From: Stieleria neptunia
Lineage (GTDB): Bacteria > Planctomycetota > Planctomycetia > Pirellulales > Pirellulaceae
Assembly (NCBI RefSeq): GCF_007754155.1
Contig: NZ_CP037423.1
Span: 3,348,001-3,412,000 of the forward strand
DNA: 64,000 bases
Reading direction: 5' to 3'
Shown in pieces: positions 48,091-56,457 of the stretch. Below the pieces are notes generated by a model, which saw nothing but the letters and a program-made list of their open reading frames with translations, ran no database searches and was not told where the DNA came from. The position numbers were made by a program, and so were the translations under genes. Numbering within the stretch: the stretch's first letter is position 1; every line of letters begins with the position of its first letter.

Positions 48091-49752
48091 CTACGGACGC
48101 ACGCGCGGCATCCCCACGCGGATCGTCCTGGTAAATTCGCTCACGTGCAACACGCGGCCAAAGTCGACGAGTTCTGCCAGCTCGCCGGGACTGCCCGAAT
48201 CCTGAATCACCCACTCGGTCATCATCATACCTTTGGACTGGGTCTCGTGGTCGGGATGGCCAGCCTTCGCCAGGAAACTCTCCCGCACTTCGGCCAGGTC
48301 AGTGTTCGGCCCGTGCATCACGATGATACGAATCTCGGACGCATTCGGCCCGCCGGCGTTTGGTGGTTGCCTCGCGTTGATGCCGGATCCCGGGGGCCTT
48401 GATCCTGGGGGCCTTGATCCTGGGGGCCTTGATCCCGGGGACCCGATACCTGGCGTCGCCCACTCCGGCCTCTGCATTTTCGACATCGTTTCTTTGTGGT
48501 AGCGTGCCATCTCCGCCTCTCGGCGGGAATTGACCGCTCCGCCGATGATCAACAACACCAGCAGGATGGACATTTCCAACAGATAGCCGGCCGCGATCAC
48601 GCGAACGATTCCGATCAGTTTCCAACAGTAGATGATCAGGGCGCTGACGCAGAGAAAGACGACCAGCGCGCCGGCCATCGCGCCCAGGCTGGACGGATCA
48701 AATCCCGAGAAGTCCAAGTTCTCATTTCGGCTACTTCGACGCGCAATTCGCAATCCGCCTTTGGCCAGGCCCACCAAGATCAACAGCATCACGCCGCCGG
48801 CACCGATCCCAGCCATCTGGGCGCCAACCGCTTTGGAAACCCGTTCGACGAGATGCAACCGCGGCAGGAACGTCGCACCGGCGATCAGCAAACCCACGGG
48901 CAACTGGACGGCGCACACCAGCAACAGCGGCGGAAAGAAGATCGACGACAGCAGCGCGACGACGTTCAGGGCCAGGATCGCGGTGACGATCTTGTGGTCA
49001 CCGACCCACGCCCACAGTCTTGCCGGGAACGCTCCGGTGTTGGACGATGACTTGGTCCCGCGCGAGCGGGCCGTGAAATCTGCTCCACTCGGTGCCGCGG
49101 GCTGCGGCAAATCAAGTTGTCCCAAATCGAATGGGTCGGAGCCGCCGGGCGTTGGGGGAAGCGCCGAAAATGCCGGCGATTCGTTCGGCAGCGCCGTGGG
49201 CGACTGGGCGGGCGGACCCGTTCCACGCTCGGCCGATGCGTTGCGTTTGGCGGGGGCTTGGACCCTTGACGGCGCCGTTGGCGATTTGGCGGGAAGTCGC
49301 ACCTGCGTCTTGCATTGCGGACAAGCCGTCACCGCCGGCTTGGCGAGCAGTTTGACGGACATTTTCGTCTGGCAACTGGGGCACGACACGATCGTCGATT
49401 CCGATGCCGCCGGTTTCACGGGGCGTGATGGGGCGGGGGAGCGGTGGCCGGTCGCCGCCAGCGTTGATGCCGGTACGACCGAACGCGACTGGCACTTGGG
49501 GCACTGCACCTGTTTTCCGACCGCAGCGGAATCAACAGCCAGGGTTTGCGCGCACGTTCCGCACGGAAAATTAATTCGGCCAGCCACTTCCAACCCCGCA
49601 ACGCGAGAAAGACGATCGACGAAAAGCTTTGACGAACATTCAACTTCACACACTCTATCGTCTTGGACGGTGACCCGTCCAATAAGTTCCTCCAGAACAG
49701 TGGGGTAGGTTTCCGGTCTGTCGATCAGGATCAGCCGCTGAACACGACCCAA
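48091..49752 (-). CDS. zinc-ribbon multi-span membrane protein
   Basis: 553 residues from the ATG at 49752, which lies inside the end of the upstream DUF4347 gene (22-bp overlap). A GTG near 49594 would start at VAGRINFPCGTC and give the usual planctomycete form in which the zinc ribbon is N-terminal, so the first 53 residues are uncertain. Two treble-Cys ribbons are visible: FPCGTC ... VQCPKC and VSCPSC ... TACPQC, each with CxxC pairs 17-19 residues apart. A Pro/Ala/Ser-rich linker leads to four or so membrane segments (about residues 250-460), then a Gly-Ser-Arg-Pro-Pro repeat and a C-terminal domain of about 75 residues (DLAEVRESFLAKAGHPD, SGELAELVDFGRVLHV). The function is unknown; the ribbon type occurs in many planctomycete membrane proteins. 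Confidence 0.7.
   Translation of the reverse strand: MGRVQRLILIDRPETYPTVLEELIGRVTVQDDRVCEVECSSKLFVDRLSRVAGLEVAGRINFPCGTCAQTLAVDSAAVGKQVQCPKCQSRSVVPASTLAATGHRSPAPSRPVKPAASESTIVSCPSCQTKMSVKLLAKPAVTACPQCKTQVRLPAKSPTAPSRVQAPAKRNASAERGTGPPAQSPTALPNESPAFSALPPTPGGSDPFDLGQLDLPQPAAPSGADFTARSRGTKSSSNTGAFPARLWAWVGDHKIVTAILALNVVALLSSIFFPPLLLVCAVQLPVGLLIAGATFLPRLHLVERVSKAVGAQMAGIGAGGVMLLILVGLAKGGLRIARRSSRNENLDFSGFDPSSLGAMAGALVVFLCVSALIIYCWKLIGIVRVIAAGYLLEMSILLVLLIIGGAVNSRREAEMARYHKETMSKMQRPEWATPGIGSPGSRPPGSRPPGSRPPGSGINARQPPNAGGPNASEIRIIVMHGPNTDLAEVRESFLAKAGHPDHETQSKGMMMTEWVIQDSGSPGELAELVDFGRVLHVSEFTRTIRVGMPRVRP
48392..48436. repeat. 15-bp tandem repeat, three copies, in coding sequence
   Basis: The unit GGGGGCCTTGATCCT occurs three times in a row (last copy with one change), encoding the pentapeptide repeat GSRPP/GIKAP-type linker of the zinc-ribbon protein. 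Each copy keeps the frame, so unit-number changes would only alter linker length. Confidence 0.85.
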
Positions 49753-50870
49753 TCGACGCCGAATGCCCCCGTGTCCATCGGGCTGCCGTGCCAGGTTGAT
49801 CGCGGCGGTTGGGGCGATGATGGATCGACAAGCTGCGGGTCACTCGGATTGCCGCCGACGGAGGCGATTTCACTGGCAGCGGTCAACACTTTTTCGACCG
49901 CCGGCGACAGGCTTCCGCCGTAAATCGCAAATCCGTCGACCCGGATACCACGCGGGTGAAAGACATCGAAATGGGGAGAAAACCCTGCGCACCACGGAGA
50001 GCAGGAGTCGCTTTCCAGGAAGACGTTGATGTCGAACGCAGCGGCATTGATTTCCCCTGGGCTCGACGACCCGATCGGCCCCTGCGCGGTCGACTCTGGG
50101 GAGGACGTGATTGCAGCCTGGGCAAGCATGGCCAGCCCGTTGGAGTCGGATGCTGATACACAGATGCAATGCTGCCCGACCGATTCGCTGCGGAGTAATT
50201 CCAGTTCCCAGTTTTCATCCAGCGCGACATTTCCGATCGACGCATCCAACGCCGCGACTTCCACCCCGGTCAGTCGAGACAGGGCATCGATCAGATTCAG
50301 CCCCGCGGTGGAACCGACCAGACCGCATCCGTAAAGCAGAAAGTCACCATCGGCGGCCAGCGCGGCGCCGATGGCACGCAGCGACGATGCGTGGTCGAGT
50401 GCCAGATCGGCGCGATCAATCGCCAGATCCCCCAGTTGCAACAGGCCGTCCCAGCCATCGGAGATGAGATAGACGACATCCAGGTCGGCTTGGCCCGAAA
50501 GCGTTTCGGCCATCTGCTTGATCCCGTTGCCTTTCGGGTCCAAGTAGATGATCTCCAGGGGTTGGCCGTTTCCGACCAGGTCCTGGACCCGCGATTCGTG
50601 CTGCTGGACCGTTACGTCGACAAACGCGTACTGACGCGGATGCAGCCCCGGCACTTCACTCGAGCCGCTGTCCATGCGGCCATACCATGACACCGTGCGA
50701 GGTTTTTGTTTCGGCCCGTGCCCCGTCGCAGACCCGTTGGATTCGCGGGGATCATGGGCTCCATCCATGGCGATGAAGTCCGATACGTCGGCATCAATCA
50801 AGACGCGTTCTTCGACCGGTTCCGAATAGCGACGGCGAGGGGGAACAGAAGTGCGTTGGGTGGGATTCAT
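49731..50870 (-). CDS. short DUF4347-domain protein with degenerate LEPR-like motif
   Basis: 379 residues from the ATG at 50870 (MNPTQRTSVPPRRRYSEP); a GTG ten codons upstream also exists. EPVEERVLIDADVSDF near residue 17 looks like a diverged LEPR-XLL motif (consensus type LEPRVLLSAD). Residues about 85-250 are a DUF4347 domain: YAFVDVTVQQHE, IIYLDPKGNGIKQMAETL, DVVYLISDGWDGLLQLGD, GDFLLYGCGLVGSTAGLNLIDAL and ALDASIGNVALDENWELELL. In most family members this domain heads a very long adhesin-like protein. Here only about 130 further residues follow, ending in a Cys-containing segment and HGSPMDTGAFGVDWVVF. It overlaps the downstream zinc-ribbon gene by 22 bp, which suggests co-expression. The function is unknown. 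Confidence 0.75.
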   Translation of the reverse strand: MNPTQRTSVPPRRRYSEPVEERVLIDADVSDFIAMDGAHDPRESNGSATGHGPKQKPRTVSWYGRMDSGSSEVPGLHPRQYAFVDVTVQQHESRVQDLVGNGQPLEIIYLDPKGNGIKQMAETLSGQADLDVVYLISDGWDGLLQLGDLAIDRADLALDHASSLRAIGAALAADGDFLLYGCGLVGSTAGLNLIDALSRLTGVEVAALDASIGNVALDENWELELLRSESVGQHCICVSASDSNGLAMLAQAAITSSPESTAQGPIGSSSPGEINAAAFDINVFLESDSCSPWCAGFSPHFDVFHPRGIRVDGFAIYGGSLSPAVEKVLTAASEIASVGGNPSDPQLVDPSSPQPPRSTWHGSPMDTGAFGVDWVVFSG

Positions 50871-51020
50871 AGTGATAGCCGGCTCCGCTGCCGCAGACAC
50901 GCCCCGCGTCCACGGAAGTTGAAGATTGGGGGGAGGGTGAATCGCAAGCCACGTTGCACCACAGACGCGCTCCAGACGCGCGACACGTGACCTTCGTCAT
51001 CACTGTTAACGGCTGAGGGC

Positions 51021-51051
51021 AAACCCTCGCCAAAGTCAAACACGAGGGTTT
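51021..51051 (+). terminator. hairpin with T-run, terminator-like
   Basis: AAACCCTCG (51021-51029) and CGAGGGTTT (51043-51051) are exact complements with a 13-base loop, followed by TT. No plus-strand gene ends here, so it may be a relic or act on minus-strand leader RNA of the DUF4347 gene. Confidence 0.3.
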
Positions 51052-51393
51052 TCCCCCGCTGCTTGCGAAGCACTGCCGATCAGGCTGACGCTAGCGTTTG
51101 TAACGGGCATAGCGATTGAAGAACCGCCGCGGGATGGCAGCGAAAGGGCATTGGCGTCTGCACAAGTCGAAGTCACCCTCCCTCGGGACGCCGATTCTAT
51201 TACCGCAGGATTTGGCAACCGATTGAGATTCTCGCCCTCTGGGAGAGACGGCGTTTGCGCGGCAAGCAAACGCCAGAGAAGGCCGGCGGCTTGCGAAAGT
51301 CTTGACGACTTCCGTTACGATCAACTGCGACACTTATACAATTGACGTCCTCTGGGAGGGGCGCGGAGGAGTTTAGCAACGTACGGAAAATAC

Positions 51394-51416
51394 GTGGGAT
51401 AGGCTCCCAGCCTGTC
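51394..51416. repeat. half copy of the 23-bp-arm palindromic element (left arm)
   Basis: 22 of 23 bases match the left arm at 47875-47897, the difference being C for T within GGCTCCC. It lies 92 bp upstream of the MBOAT gene and is the only copy not between convergent genes. Confidence 0.8.
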
Positions 51417-51508
51417 GACGTTGCATCGGGACGTGGAGCGAGATTGCACCGGACCGGGCCCTGCAAGATTCCTACCTCGCCATTTTTACGGGTTGCCGCG
51501 GTCATTCG

Positions 51509-52921
51509 ATGCTCTTCAACAGTCATCTCTTTCTGGTTTTCTTCGCGATCACCTACGTCCTGTACTTGGTGACGCGTCGATCGTTGCCCATCCAAAACAC
51601 GCTCCTTTTGATCGCCAGCTATGTGTTCTACGGTGCCTGGGATTGGAGGTTCCTGTCGCTGATCTGGGCGTCGACGGCGGTCGATTATTTTGCCGCGATC
51701 GGGATCGAATCGAGCCGCTGCGAGCGACGTCGGCGCCTCTGGCTGTTCGTCAGCGTCGCGTTCAATCTGGGGCTTCTGGGATTCTTTAAATACTACGATT
51801 TCGGCATCAGCTCGTTTGCAATGCTGCTTTCGCAATTCGGATTCACGCCTCATCTGCCCACGCTACGACTGATTCTTCCGGTGGGGATCAGTTTCTACAC
51901 CTTCCAGACGATGAGCTACTCGATTGACGTGTATCGCGGGAAATGCCACGCCGAACGCGACCCACTGGTGGTGGCCCTGTATGTTGCGTTCTTCCCGCAA
52001 CTGGTGGCCGGTCCGATTGAGCGAGCCAGTCGCTTGATGCCTCAGTTGAAGCAGGCCCGCGTCATTTCGCGCCGCGACGTTTCGATGGGCATGCATCAGA
52101 TCCTGTTGGGATACTTTAAAAAAGTAGTCCTCGCGGACTCGATCGCGCCGATGGTCGATCAAGTCTTCGCGTCACCCCATTCGTACTCCGGGATGATTGC
52201 GTTGCTCGCAACGTTGGGGTTTGCGGTTCAGATCTACGGTGACTTCGCCGGCTATTCGCTGATCGCGCGTGGCCTCGCTCGGCTGATGGGAATCGAGCTG
52301 ATGGTCAATTTCCGCTTTCCCTATTTCGCGGAGAGTCCGCGAGACTTCTGGCGTCGATGGCACATCTCGCTTTCGTCCTGGCTGCAGGAGTATCTTTACA
52401 TTGGACTTGGCGGAAGCAGACGTGGGCGAGCGCGAACGTGCGTCAACTTGATGGTTACCATGGTCCTCGGGGGGCTCTGGCACGGGGCAGCTTGGAATTT
52501 CGTCTTGTGGGGCGTCTACCACGGTGTGTTGCTTGTCATTTGGCATACTTTCGAGGGGCTCGGCATCGGGTGGAAACGCAAGCGTGCGCTGGGGTATTTC
52601 TTCTCGATCAGCACAACGATGGGATTCACGCTGTTCGGATGGATCCTCTTTCGTTGTTCGTCCACCGCACAGATTGCTGACTTCACGTGGCAGATCATGA
52701 CCGACCTGCGATGGACGCCCGAAGCCTGGCATTTCGCCGTGCCGGTGCTCTCGTCATTCGTGCTGCTGCAGGCCTTCCACTATTGGCAAATGGTCGCTCA
52801 AGACGAGTTCGTCCTGCTGCGATTACCCTTGCCGCAGCGGTGTGCGGCGTTCGCCTTTCTGTTTGTGTCGATTGTCACCGTCGGTTTTCATTCCACGCCA
52901 TTCATCTACTTTCAATTCTGA
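51509..52921 (+). CDS. AlgI-like MBOAT-family O-acyltransferase
   Basis: 470 residues, the usual length for AlgI/DltB-type MBOAT proteins. It begins with membrane segments (FLVFFAITYVLYLV, LLLIASYVFYGAWDW), as family members do. Diagnostic stretches are GISFYTFQTMSYSIDVYRG, FFPQLVAGPIERAS, SPRDFWRRWHISLSSWLQEY (His near residue 285) and LGGLWHGAAWNFVLWG (conserved His 325). These enzymes transfer acyl groups, usually acetyl, across the inner membrane onto exopolysaccharide or another cell-surface polymer, working with an SGNH-type periplasmic partner. The gene 8 bp downstream fits that partner, so the two form a module. No polymerase or glycosyltransferase genes are adjacent, so the polymer is unknown. 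Confidence 0.93.
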   Translation: MLFNSHLFLVFFAITYVLYLVTRRSLPIQNTLLLIASYVFYGAWDWRFLSLIWASTAVDYFAAIGIESSRCERRRRLWLFVSVAFNLGLLGFFKYYDFGISSFAMLLSQFGFTPHLPTLRLILPVGISFYTFQTMSYSIDVYRGKCHAERDPLVVALYVAFFPQLVAGPIERASRLMPQLKQARVISRRDVSMGMHQILLGYFKKVVLADSIAPMVDQVFASPHSYSGMIALLATLGFAVQIYGDFAGYSLIARGLARLMGIELMVNFRFPYFAESPRDFWRRWHISLSSWLQEYLYIGLGGSRRGRARTCVNLMVTMVLGGLWHGAAWNFVLWGVYHGVLLVIWHTFEGLGIGWKRKRALGYFFSISTTMGFTLFGWILFRCSSTAQIADFTWQIMTDLRWTPEAWHFAVPVLSSFVLLQAFHYWQMVAQDEFVLLRLPLPQRCAAFAFLFVSIVTVGFHSTPFIYFQF

Positions 52922-52929
52922 GGTTGTCC

Positions 52930-54030
52930 ATGGAGTCTCCTCCGGTTACCCGCGGGCCACGCGTTCGCATCGTGATGCGTTGCTTGGCGTGGGGGATCTT
53001 GGGCGTGGTTGCGGCCGAGTGTTTTGTGCGATCGGTCGTCCCGTTCCCGCTTTTTTACCAGACGTGGTTTGAAGTCGGGATTCACCGGCCCGATGACGAA
53101 CTCGGTTTCGTGTTTACGCCCAACTACGTCGGCGCCATGCGTCATCGGGACGGCGCCTGGAGGGTGCCACTCCGGCTCGATGAAAAGGGGTTCCGGTTGC
53201 CCGTGTCGACCGCTGACAATCGCGATGTGGCCCGTCGAGAGGTCGTTTTGTTGGGGGGCGGATCGATGATGTTCTCCTACGGGCTACGCGACGATCAGTC
53301 CGTTGCCGCCCAGATCGCCAGGCACTCGGTTGTTCCCGTCAGGGTGCAAACAGTCTCGCAACCGGGTTTCGATCTCGCTCGGGATTTCTACAAGTTCAAG
53401 CGATACTTTGAGGGACGCGTCCACCCGAGCGTGGTGGTGGTCAACGCCTATGGACGGCATTCAGAAACCGAAGTCTTCGCAAACTATTCCTCGACGCCGT
53501 CGAAGCCTGTGGGGGATCTGTTTTGGTTTCACGACAACATTGCAATGAACCCGCGTGGGCTACCCCACCGCATCGGGCGGCCATTTAGTCAAAGCTATGT
53601 GCTGGCGGGCGGATGCCGGTTGGCCGACCAGGCTTATTCCCGGTTGCCCCGCCCGCAAGACTTGGCAACCGGACAACCGATCAAAAACGGTCATCAGGGT
53701 CACGACAACTCAGGCCCCGGTGAAACAAACGCTCGGCAGCACGGTAACGATCTGTTTTCAGAGATGCGGGAGTACTTTGAGCGACGCGACGCGAAACTGA
53801 TCCTGGTCTTTTTGCCGAGCAATGGCGACGATCGACCGGCAATCTCGAACCGCACTTCGCCATCACCGGATCAAGTCGCCGTCTTGGATCTGAGAGGATC
53901 GTTATCGGTAGTCGACAGTGATTGGGTAGCCGCCGGCCACTACGGCCCGCGGTCCGCACAGAGGGTGGGGGAGCGGATTGCCAACGCCATCCAGCCGCTC
54001 CTCGAGACGTCGGACGACGAGGGTCGGTAG
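52930..54030 (+). CDS. membrane-anchored SGNH/AlgJ-like partner of the MBOAT acyltransferase
   Basis: 366 residues from the ATG at 52930, 8 bp after the acyltransferase stop; the open frame upstream overlaps the acyltransferase and is a shadow. One N-terminal membrane segment (CLAWGILGVVAAECFVRSVV) would anchor the rest in the periplasm. LLGGGSMMFSYGL (Ser near residue 112) resembles SGNH block I with its nucleophile, VVVVNAYGRHSE resembles the central Asn-containing block, and VAAGHYGPRSAQRVGE (His near residue 337) resembles the final catalytic His block. In AlgI systems such proteins complete transfer of the acyl group to the polymer. Overall similarity to known members is faint, so the assignment leans on the motifs together with the operon position. 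Confidence 0.7.
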   Translation: MESPPVTRGPRVRIVMRCLAWGILGVVAAECFVRSVVPFPLFYQTWFEVGIHRPDDELGFVFTPNYVGAMRHRDGAWRVPLRLDEKGFRLPVSTADNRDVARREVVLLGGGSMMFSYGLRDDQSVAAQIARHSVVPVRVQTVSQPGFDLARDFYKFKRYFEGRVHPSVVVVNAYGRHSETEVFANYSSTPSKPVGDLFWFHDNIAMNPRGLPHRIGRPFSQSYVLAGGCRLADQAYSRLPRPQDLATGQPIKNGHQGHDNSGPGETNARQHGNDLFSEMREYFERRDAKLILVFLPSNGDDRPAISNRTSPSPDQVAVLDLRGSLSVVDSDWVAAGHYGPRSAQRVGERIANAIQPLLETSDDEGR

Positions 54031-54075
54031 CGTTGCGTCAGCATTGAGCGGAATAGAAGTGTCTGATCTCTTGAA

Positions 54076-54132
54076 GTGGGATAGGCTTCCAGCCTGTCGT
54101 TTTCGCCATGACAGGCTGGAAGCCTATCCCAC
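54076..54132. repeat. complete palindromic element with 23-bp arms
   Basis: Arms 54076-54098 and 54110-54132 are exact complements around an 11-base loop that differs from the 47.9 kb copy by one base. The flanking TTATTCTTCCGACGG on the right is also shared with that copy. It lies between convergent genes and could serve as a terminator for both. Confidence 0.9.
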
Positions 54133-54167
54133 TTATTCTTCCGACGGTCCTTATTTTCCGCTCTCCG

Positions 54168-54875
54168 CTAGTCGGCTGCGTCCAACGCACCTTCACGATC
54201 CGCCGGCATTGCGAATCGTCTGATGACTTCGATGGCGGTTTCTGTCTTCGTTCCGAGCAATGAAATGGCAACGCGATCGCCTGCATCGTCAGCGTGCAGA
54301 ATTGTGATCGATTTCGCATCCGGCGTGAATCTATAGGTCAGATGCGTCGTCGTCGGAACCGCGAAACCTACCGATCGATCTTGGCGGAAATCCGGCTCGC
54401 CTGCAGAGTGCTGATCGAATGCCTCGAGTGCCTGCGAGAGTTTGGTATCACCCAGTTTCGCCGAATACCATTTGACGATCTCACCAAAACTTGCGACTTC
54501 TGCATGGATGACCCGACTGGTGGCTTCAGAGATTCTGATTCCGCCGGACTCCACGTAACTCTCGCTCATGGTAAGCGAGTTCAGCTCCTGTCGGTCAGGA
54601 GAATTTGAAATCGTCAGCGGGTACATCCAGGGCTCATCGGCCTCGCCGGGAGCTGCCGGATCACGGTGGGGCTCGGCAACCGTGTTCGTTTTGGCCTCTG
54701 GACTCGTTTCGTTTTCGAAAAACGGTAAGGTCGCCATGCGAACCGGAAAAACACCGGGGGCCGTGAGACGCACCGTCTGTGGCAATGCCCACTTCAGCGT
54801 TGGAGCAGGAGGATCCTCGCAACTGGCGATCTCATGGCACAGACACAAACCGACCAGAAAGAAACAGATTCGCAT
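54168..54875 (-). CDS. small exported protein of unknown function, possible lipoprotein
   Basis: 235 residues. It starts MRICFFLVGLCLCHEIASC; the hydrophobic stretch followed by IASC resembles a lipobox, so it may be a lipoprotein or a cleaved exported protein. The body has a Pro/Glu-rich linker (about residues 50-85) and then a mixed alpha/beta region (about 95-225) containing FGEIVKWYSAKLGD, TTTHLTYRFTPDAKSITILHADD and GDRVAISLLGTKTETAIEVIRRF. I recognise no family with certainty; the second half recalls small periplasmic domains of about 100 residues. It converges with the SGNH-like gene across the palindrome. Confidence 0.6.
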   Translation of the reverse strand: MRICFFLVGLCLCHEIASCEDPPAPTLKWALPQTVRLTAPGVFPVRMATLPFFENETSPEAKTNTVAEPHRDPAAPGEADEPWMYPLTISNSPDRQELNSLTMSESYVESGGIRISEATSRVIHAEVASFGEIVKWYSAKLGDTKLSQALEAFDQHSAGEPDFRQDRSVGFAVPTTTHLTYRFTPDAKSITILHADDAGDRVAISLLGTKTETAIEVIRRFAMPADREGALDAAD

Positions 54876-55231
54876 TGGAAAGACTCCGCTCTACGTTTGG
54901 GATTGCCGAGGGTAGCAAGTCCCCAATCGGATGTCATTAGGAATCGGCCAGACGCGAGTCTTGTCCGCTGCGATTGACGGCGCCCCAAGTGCTTTGGTCG
55001 AGCAATTTGAATCGGGAGGTGATGGCAGAACCGGCGCTGGTTGGCAGAAAATGCGCGGGCAGAAAAATGGATCTGCCGACAGGCGAGTCGACAAGGAAAT
55101 GATCATCAACCAGTTGCTTTTGATGATAGAATCCCATTTTACGAACTCGCCGGTTCACACGTCCTGAAAGTAATGCATCATTCAGCTGCTCGGCGTCGCA
55201 TTACAGACTTTAAGCATCGTCGGAAAGTTAG
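54876..55231. other. intergenic region upstream of the pectate lyase
   Basis: About 356 bp. A minus-strand frame of 73 codons (54937-55158) and an overlapping plus-strand frame are present, but neither has a ribosome site or family-like sequence, so neither is called. GGAAAG precedes the pectate lyase start by about 8 bases. Confidence 0.4.
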
Positions 55232-56251
55232 ATGTCAATGAAATCCCAATGCTGCATCATGACACTTGTTGTCGCATCGTGCGTGGCCTCGCGTCTCGTC
55301 GCTGGCACGCCGGCCGAGAATCTGCTGAAGAAGCCTGATGACTGGTTCCACAGCAACGACGGTCGCTCCGTGCTCGAGAACGTCCTCTCGTGGCAGACCG
55401 AGTACGGAGACTGGCCGAAGAATATGGATACAACTGGAAAGAAGCGTGCGAGCGATAAAGTTCCAGCGGGGACATTCGACAACGGTGCAACGACCGGCGA
55501 GATTCGCGTTCTGGCGCGAGGATATCGAATCGTAGGTGATGACGGCTATCGGACTGCAGTTCTGAAATGTCTTGACCACATTCTCAACGCGCAATACCCC
55601 AACGGTGGATGGCCGCAGTTCTATCCGTTGAGCACAAAGTACCATCGACACATCACGTTCAACGACGGCACGATGATCAAGTTGATGGAGCTGCTCGCCG
55701 ACGTCGTTTCCGATCAAGACTTTGGTTTCGTGGATCCAGCACGTCGCCAGGCAGCGGCAAAGGCGATCGAACGTGGCATCGAATGCATCGTCAAATGCCA
55801 GATTGTTGTCGACGGCACGCCCACGGTCTGGTGCGCCCAGCATCACGCCGAAACGCTGGCCCCCGTTCTGGCCCGGTCTTACGAGCATCCGTCACTCAGT
55901 GGCGCCGAAAGTGCCGGCATTCTGCGTTATCTAATGAGTCTTGATACGCCATCTCCCGAAGTGATTCGTGCCGTCCGATGCGGCGTGGAGTGGTTTGATT
56001 CGGCAAAGATTGAAGGTTACCGATACCGTAAGAGCAAATCTGGGCCAGCGCTCAGTCGTGACCCGAACGCCGATCCACTTTGGGCCAGGTTTTACGAGAT
56101 CGAAACGAACCGTCCCATCTTCAGTGACCGCGATGGCGTCGTCCGCTACGACATTCAGCAGATCGGCAGCGAACGCCGCGGCGGCTACACGTGGTACGGC
56201 AACTGGGGCGCGAGTGTGTTCAAAGACTACGCCAACTGGCCGCACCGATGA
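55232..56251 (+). CDS. pelA: exported pectate lyase, PL10 family
   Basis: 339 residues with an N-terminal signal peptide (TLVVASCVASRLVAG). Family PL10 features run throughout: VLSWQTEYGDWPKNMD, TFDNGATTGEIRVLARG, CLDHILNAQYPNGGWPQFYP, THITFNDGTM-like RHITFNDGTMIKLMELL, GTPTVWCAQHH, PLWARFYEIETNRPIFSDRDG and GYTWYGNWG at the end. PL10 enzymes cleave polygalacturonate by calcium-dependent beta-elimination, and the WARFYEI Arg is in the expected place for the catalytic residue. The length matches the catalytic domain alone, without extra binding modules. It is the one apparently intact enzyme of a degraded polysaccharide-use cluster; the next frames are fragments. The symbol is used in the sense of the PL10 pelA family. 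Confidence 0.9.
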   Translation: MSMKSQCCIMTLVVASCVASRLVAGTPAENLLKKPDDWFHSNDGRSVLENVLSWQTEYGDWPKNMDTTGKKRASDKVPAGTFDNGATTGEIRVLARGYRIVGDDGYRTAVLKCLDHILNAQYPNGGWPQFYPLSTKYHRHITFNDGTMIKLMELLADVVSDQDFGFVDPARRQAAAKAIERGIECIVKCQIVVDGTPTVWCAQHHAETLAPVLARSYEHPSLSGAESAGILRYLMSLDTPSPEVIRAVRCGVEWFDSAKIEGYRYRKSKSGPALSRDPNADPLWARFYEIETNRPIFSDRDGVVRYDIQQIGSERRGGYTWYGNWGASVFKDYANWPHR

Positions 56252-56254
56252 TGC

Positions 56255-56420
56255 GTGCGTGCCATCGGCTACTGCGGCCAGCCCATGCGTTTCAGACAGT
56301 CGTTGCAGGTCGTCGGCTCGCCAGTCGATGTTTGCGTCTGTGGAGCGACTCCTTCGGGAATCCTGGCTGCCATCGCCGTGAAACGTGAGAATCGTTCCGT
56401 CGTCGTTGTTGAGCCGGTCG
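56255..56420 (+). pseudogene. 5' fragment of FAD-dependent oxidoreductase, cut by insertion sequence
   Basis: The frame contains VDVCVCGATPSGILAAIAV followed by RSVVVVEPVG, the Rossmann GxxPxG and strand-2 acidic end of FAD-dependent oxidoreductases common in planctomycetes. The insertion sequence starts right after this point and the frame then stops at 56449. Joining the flanks without the element gives a possible VGGLAGGS in another frame, after which xylanase-tail sequence in the opposite orientation begins. The gene was therefore already truncated before or apart from the insertion. The start is uncertain (GTG at 56255). Confidence 0.65.
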
Positions 56421-56442
56421 GGGTGCGATCCGCGTGGTGCGC
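56421..56442. repeat. left terminal inverted repeat of the insertion sequence
   Basis: Begins GGGTGCGATCCGCGT, then one mismatch to the right end, then GTGCGC. It is preceded directly by the target duplication GCCGGTCG. Confidence 0.9.
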
Positions 56443-56457
56443 GGCTTGATCCGCCAA

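Larger units (their letters stand above)
50871..51508. other. intergenic region with hairpin and half palindrome
   Basis: About 640 bp separating divergent genes. It contains the terminator-like hairpin at 51021-51051 and one diverged half of the 23-bp repeat at 51394-51416. Short frames here overlap one another on both strands and show no family features. Confidence 0.4.

Noticed and set aside
52687..52929. Upstream extension of the SGNH-like gene
   Set aside because: It lies within the MBOAT coding sequence in another frame; the ATG at 52930 gives the expected membrane anchor and 8-bp spacing.
54937..55158. A 73-codon minus-strand frame upstream of the pectate lyase
   Set aside because: No ribosome site, no family match, and an overlapping plus-strand frame of equal quality; insufficient to call a gene.
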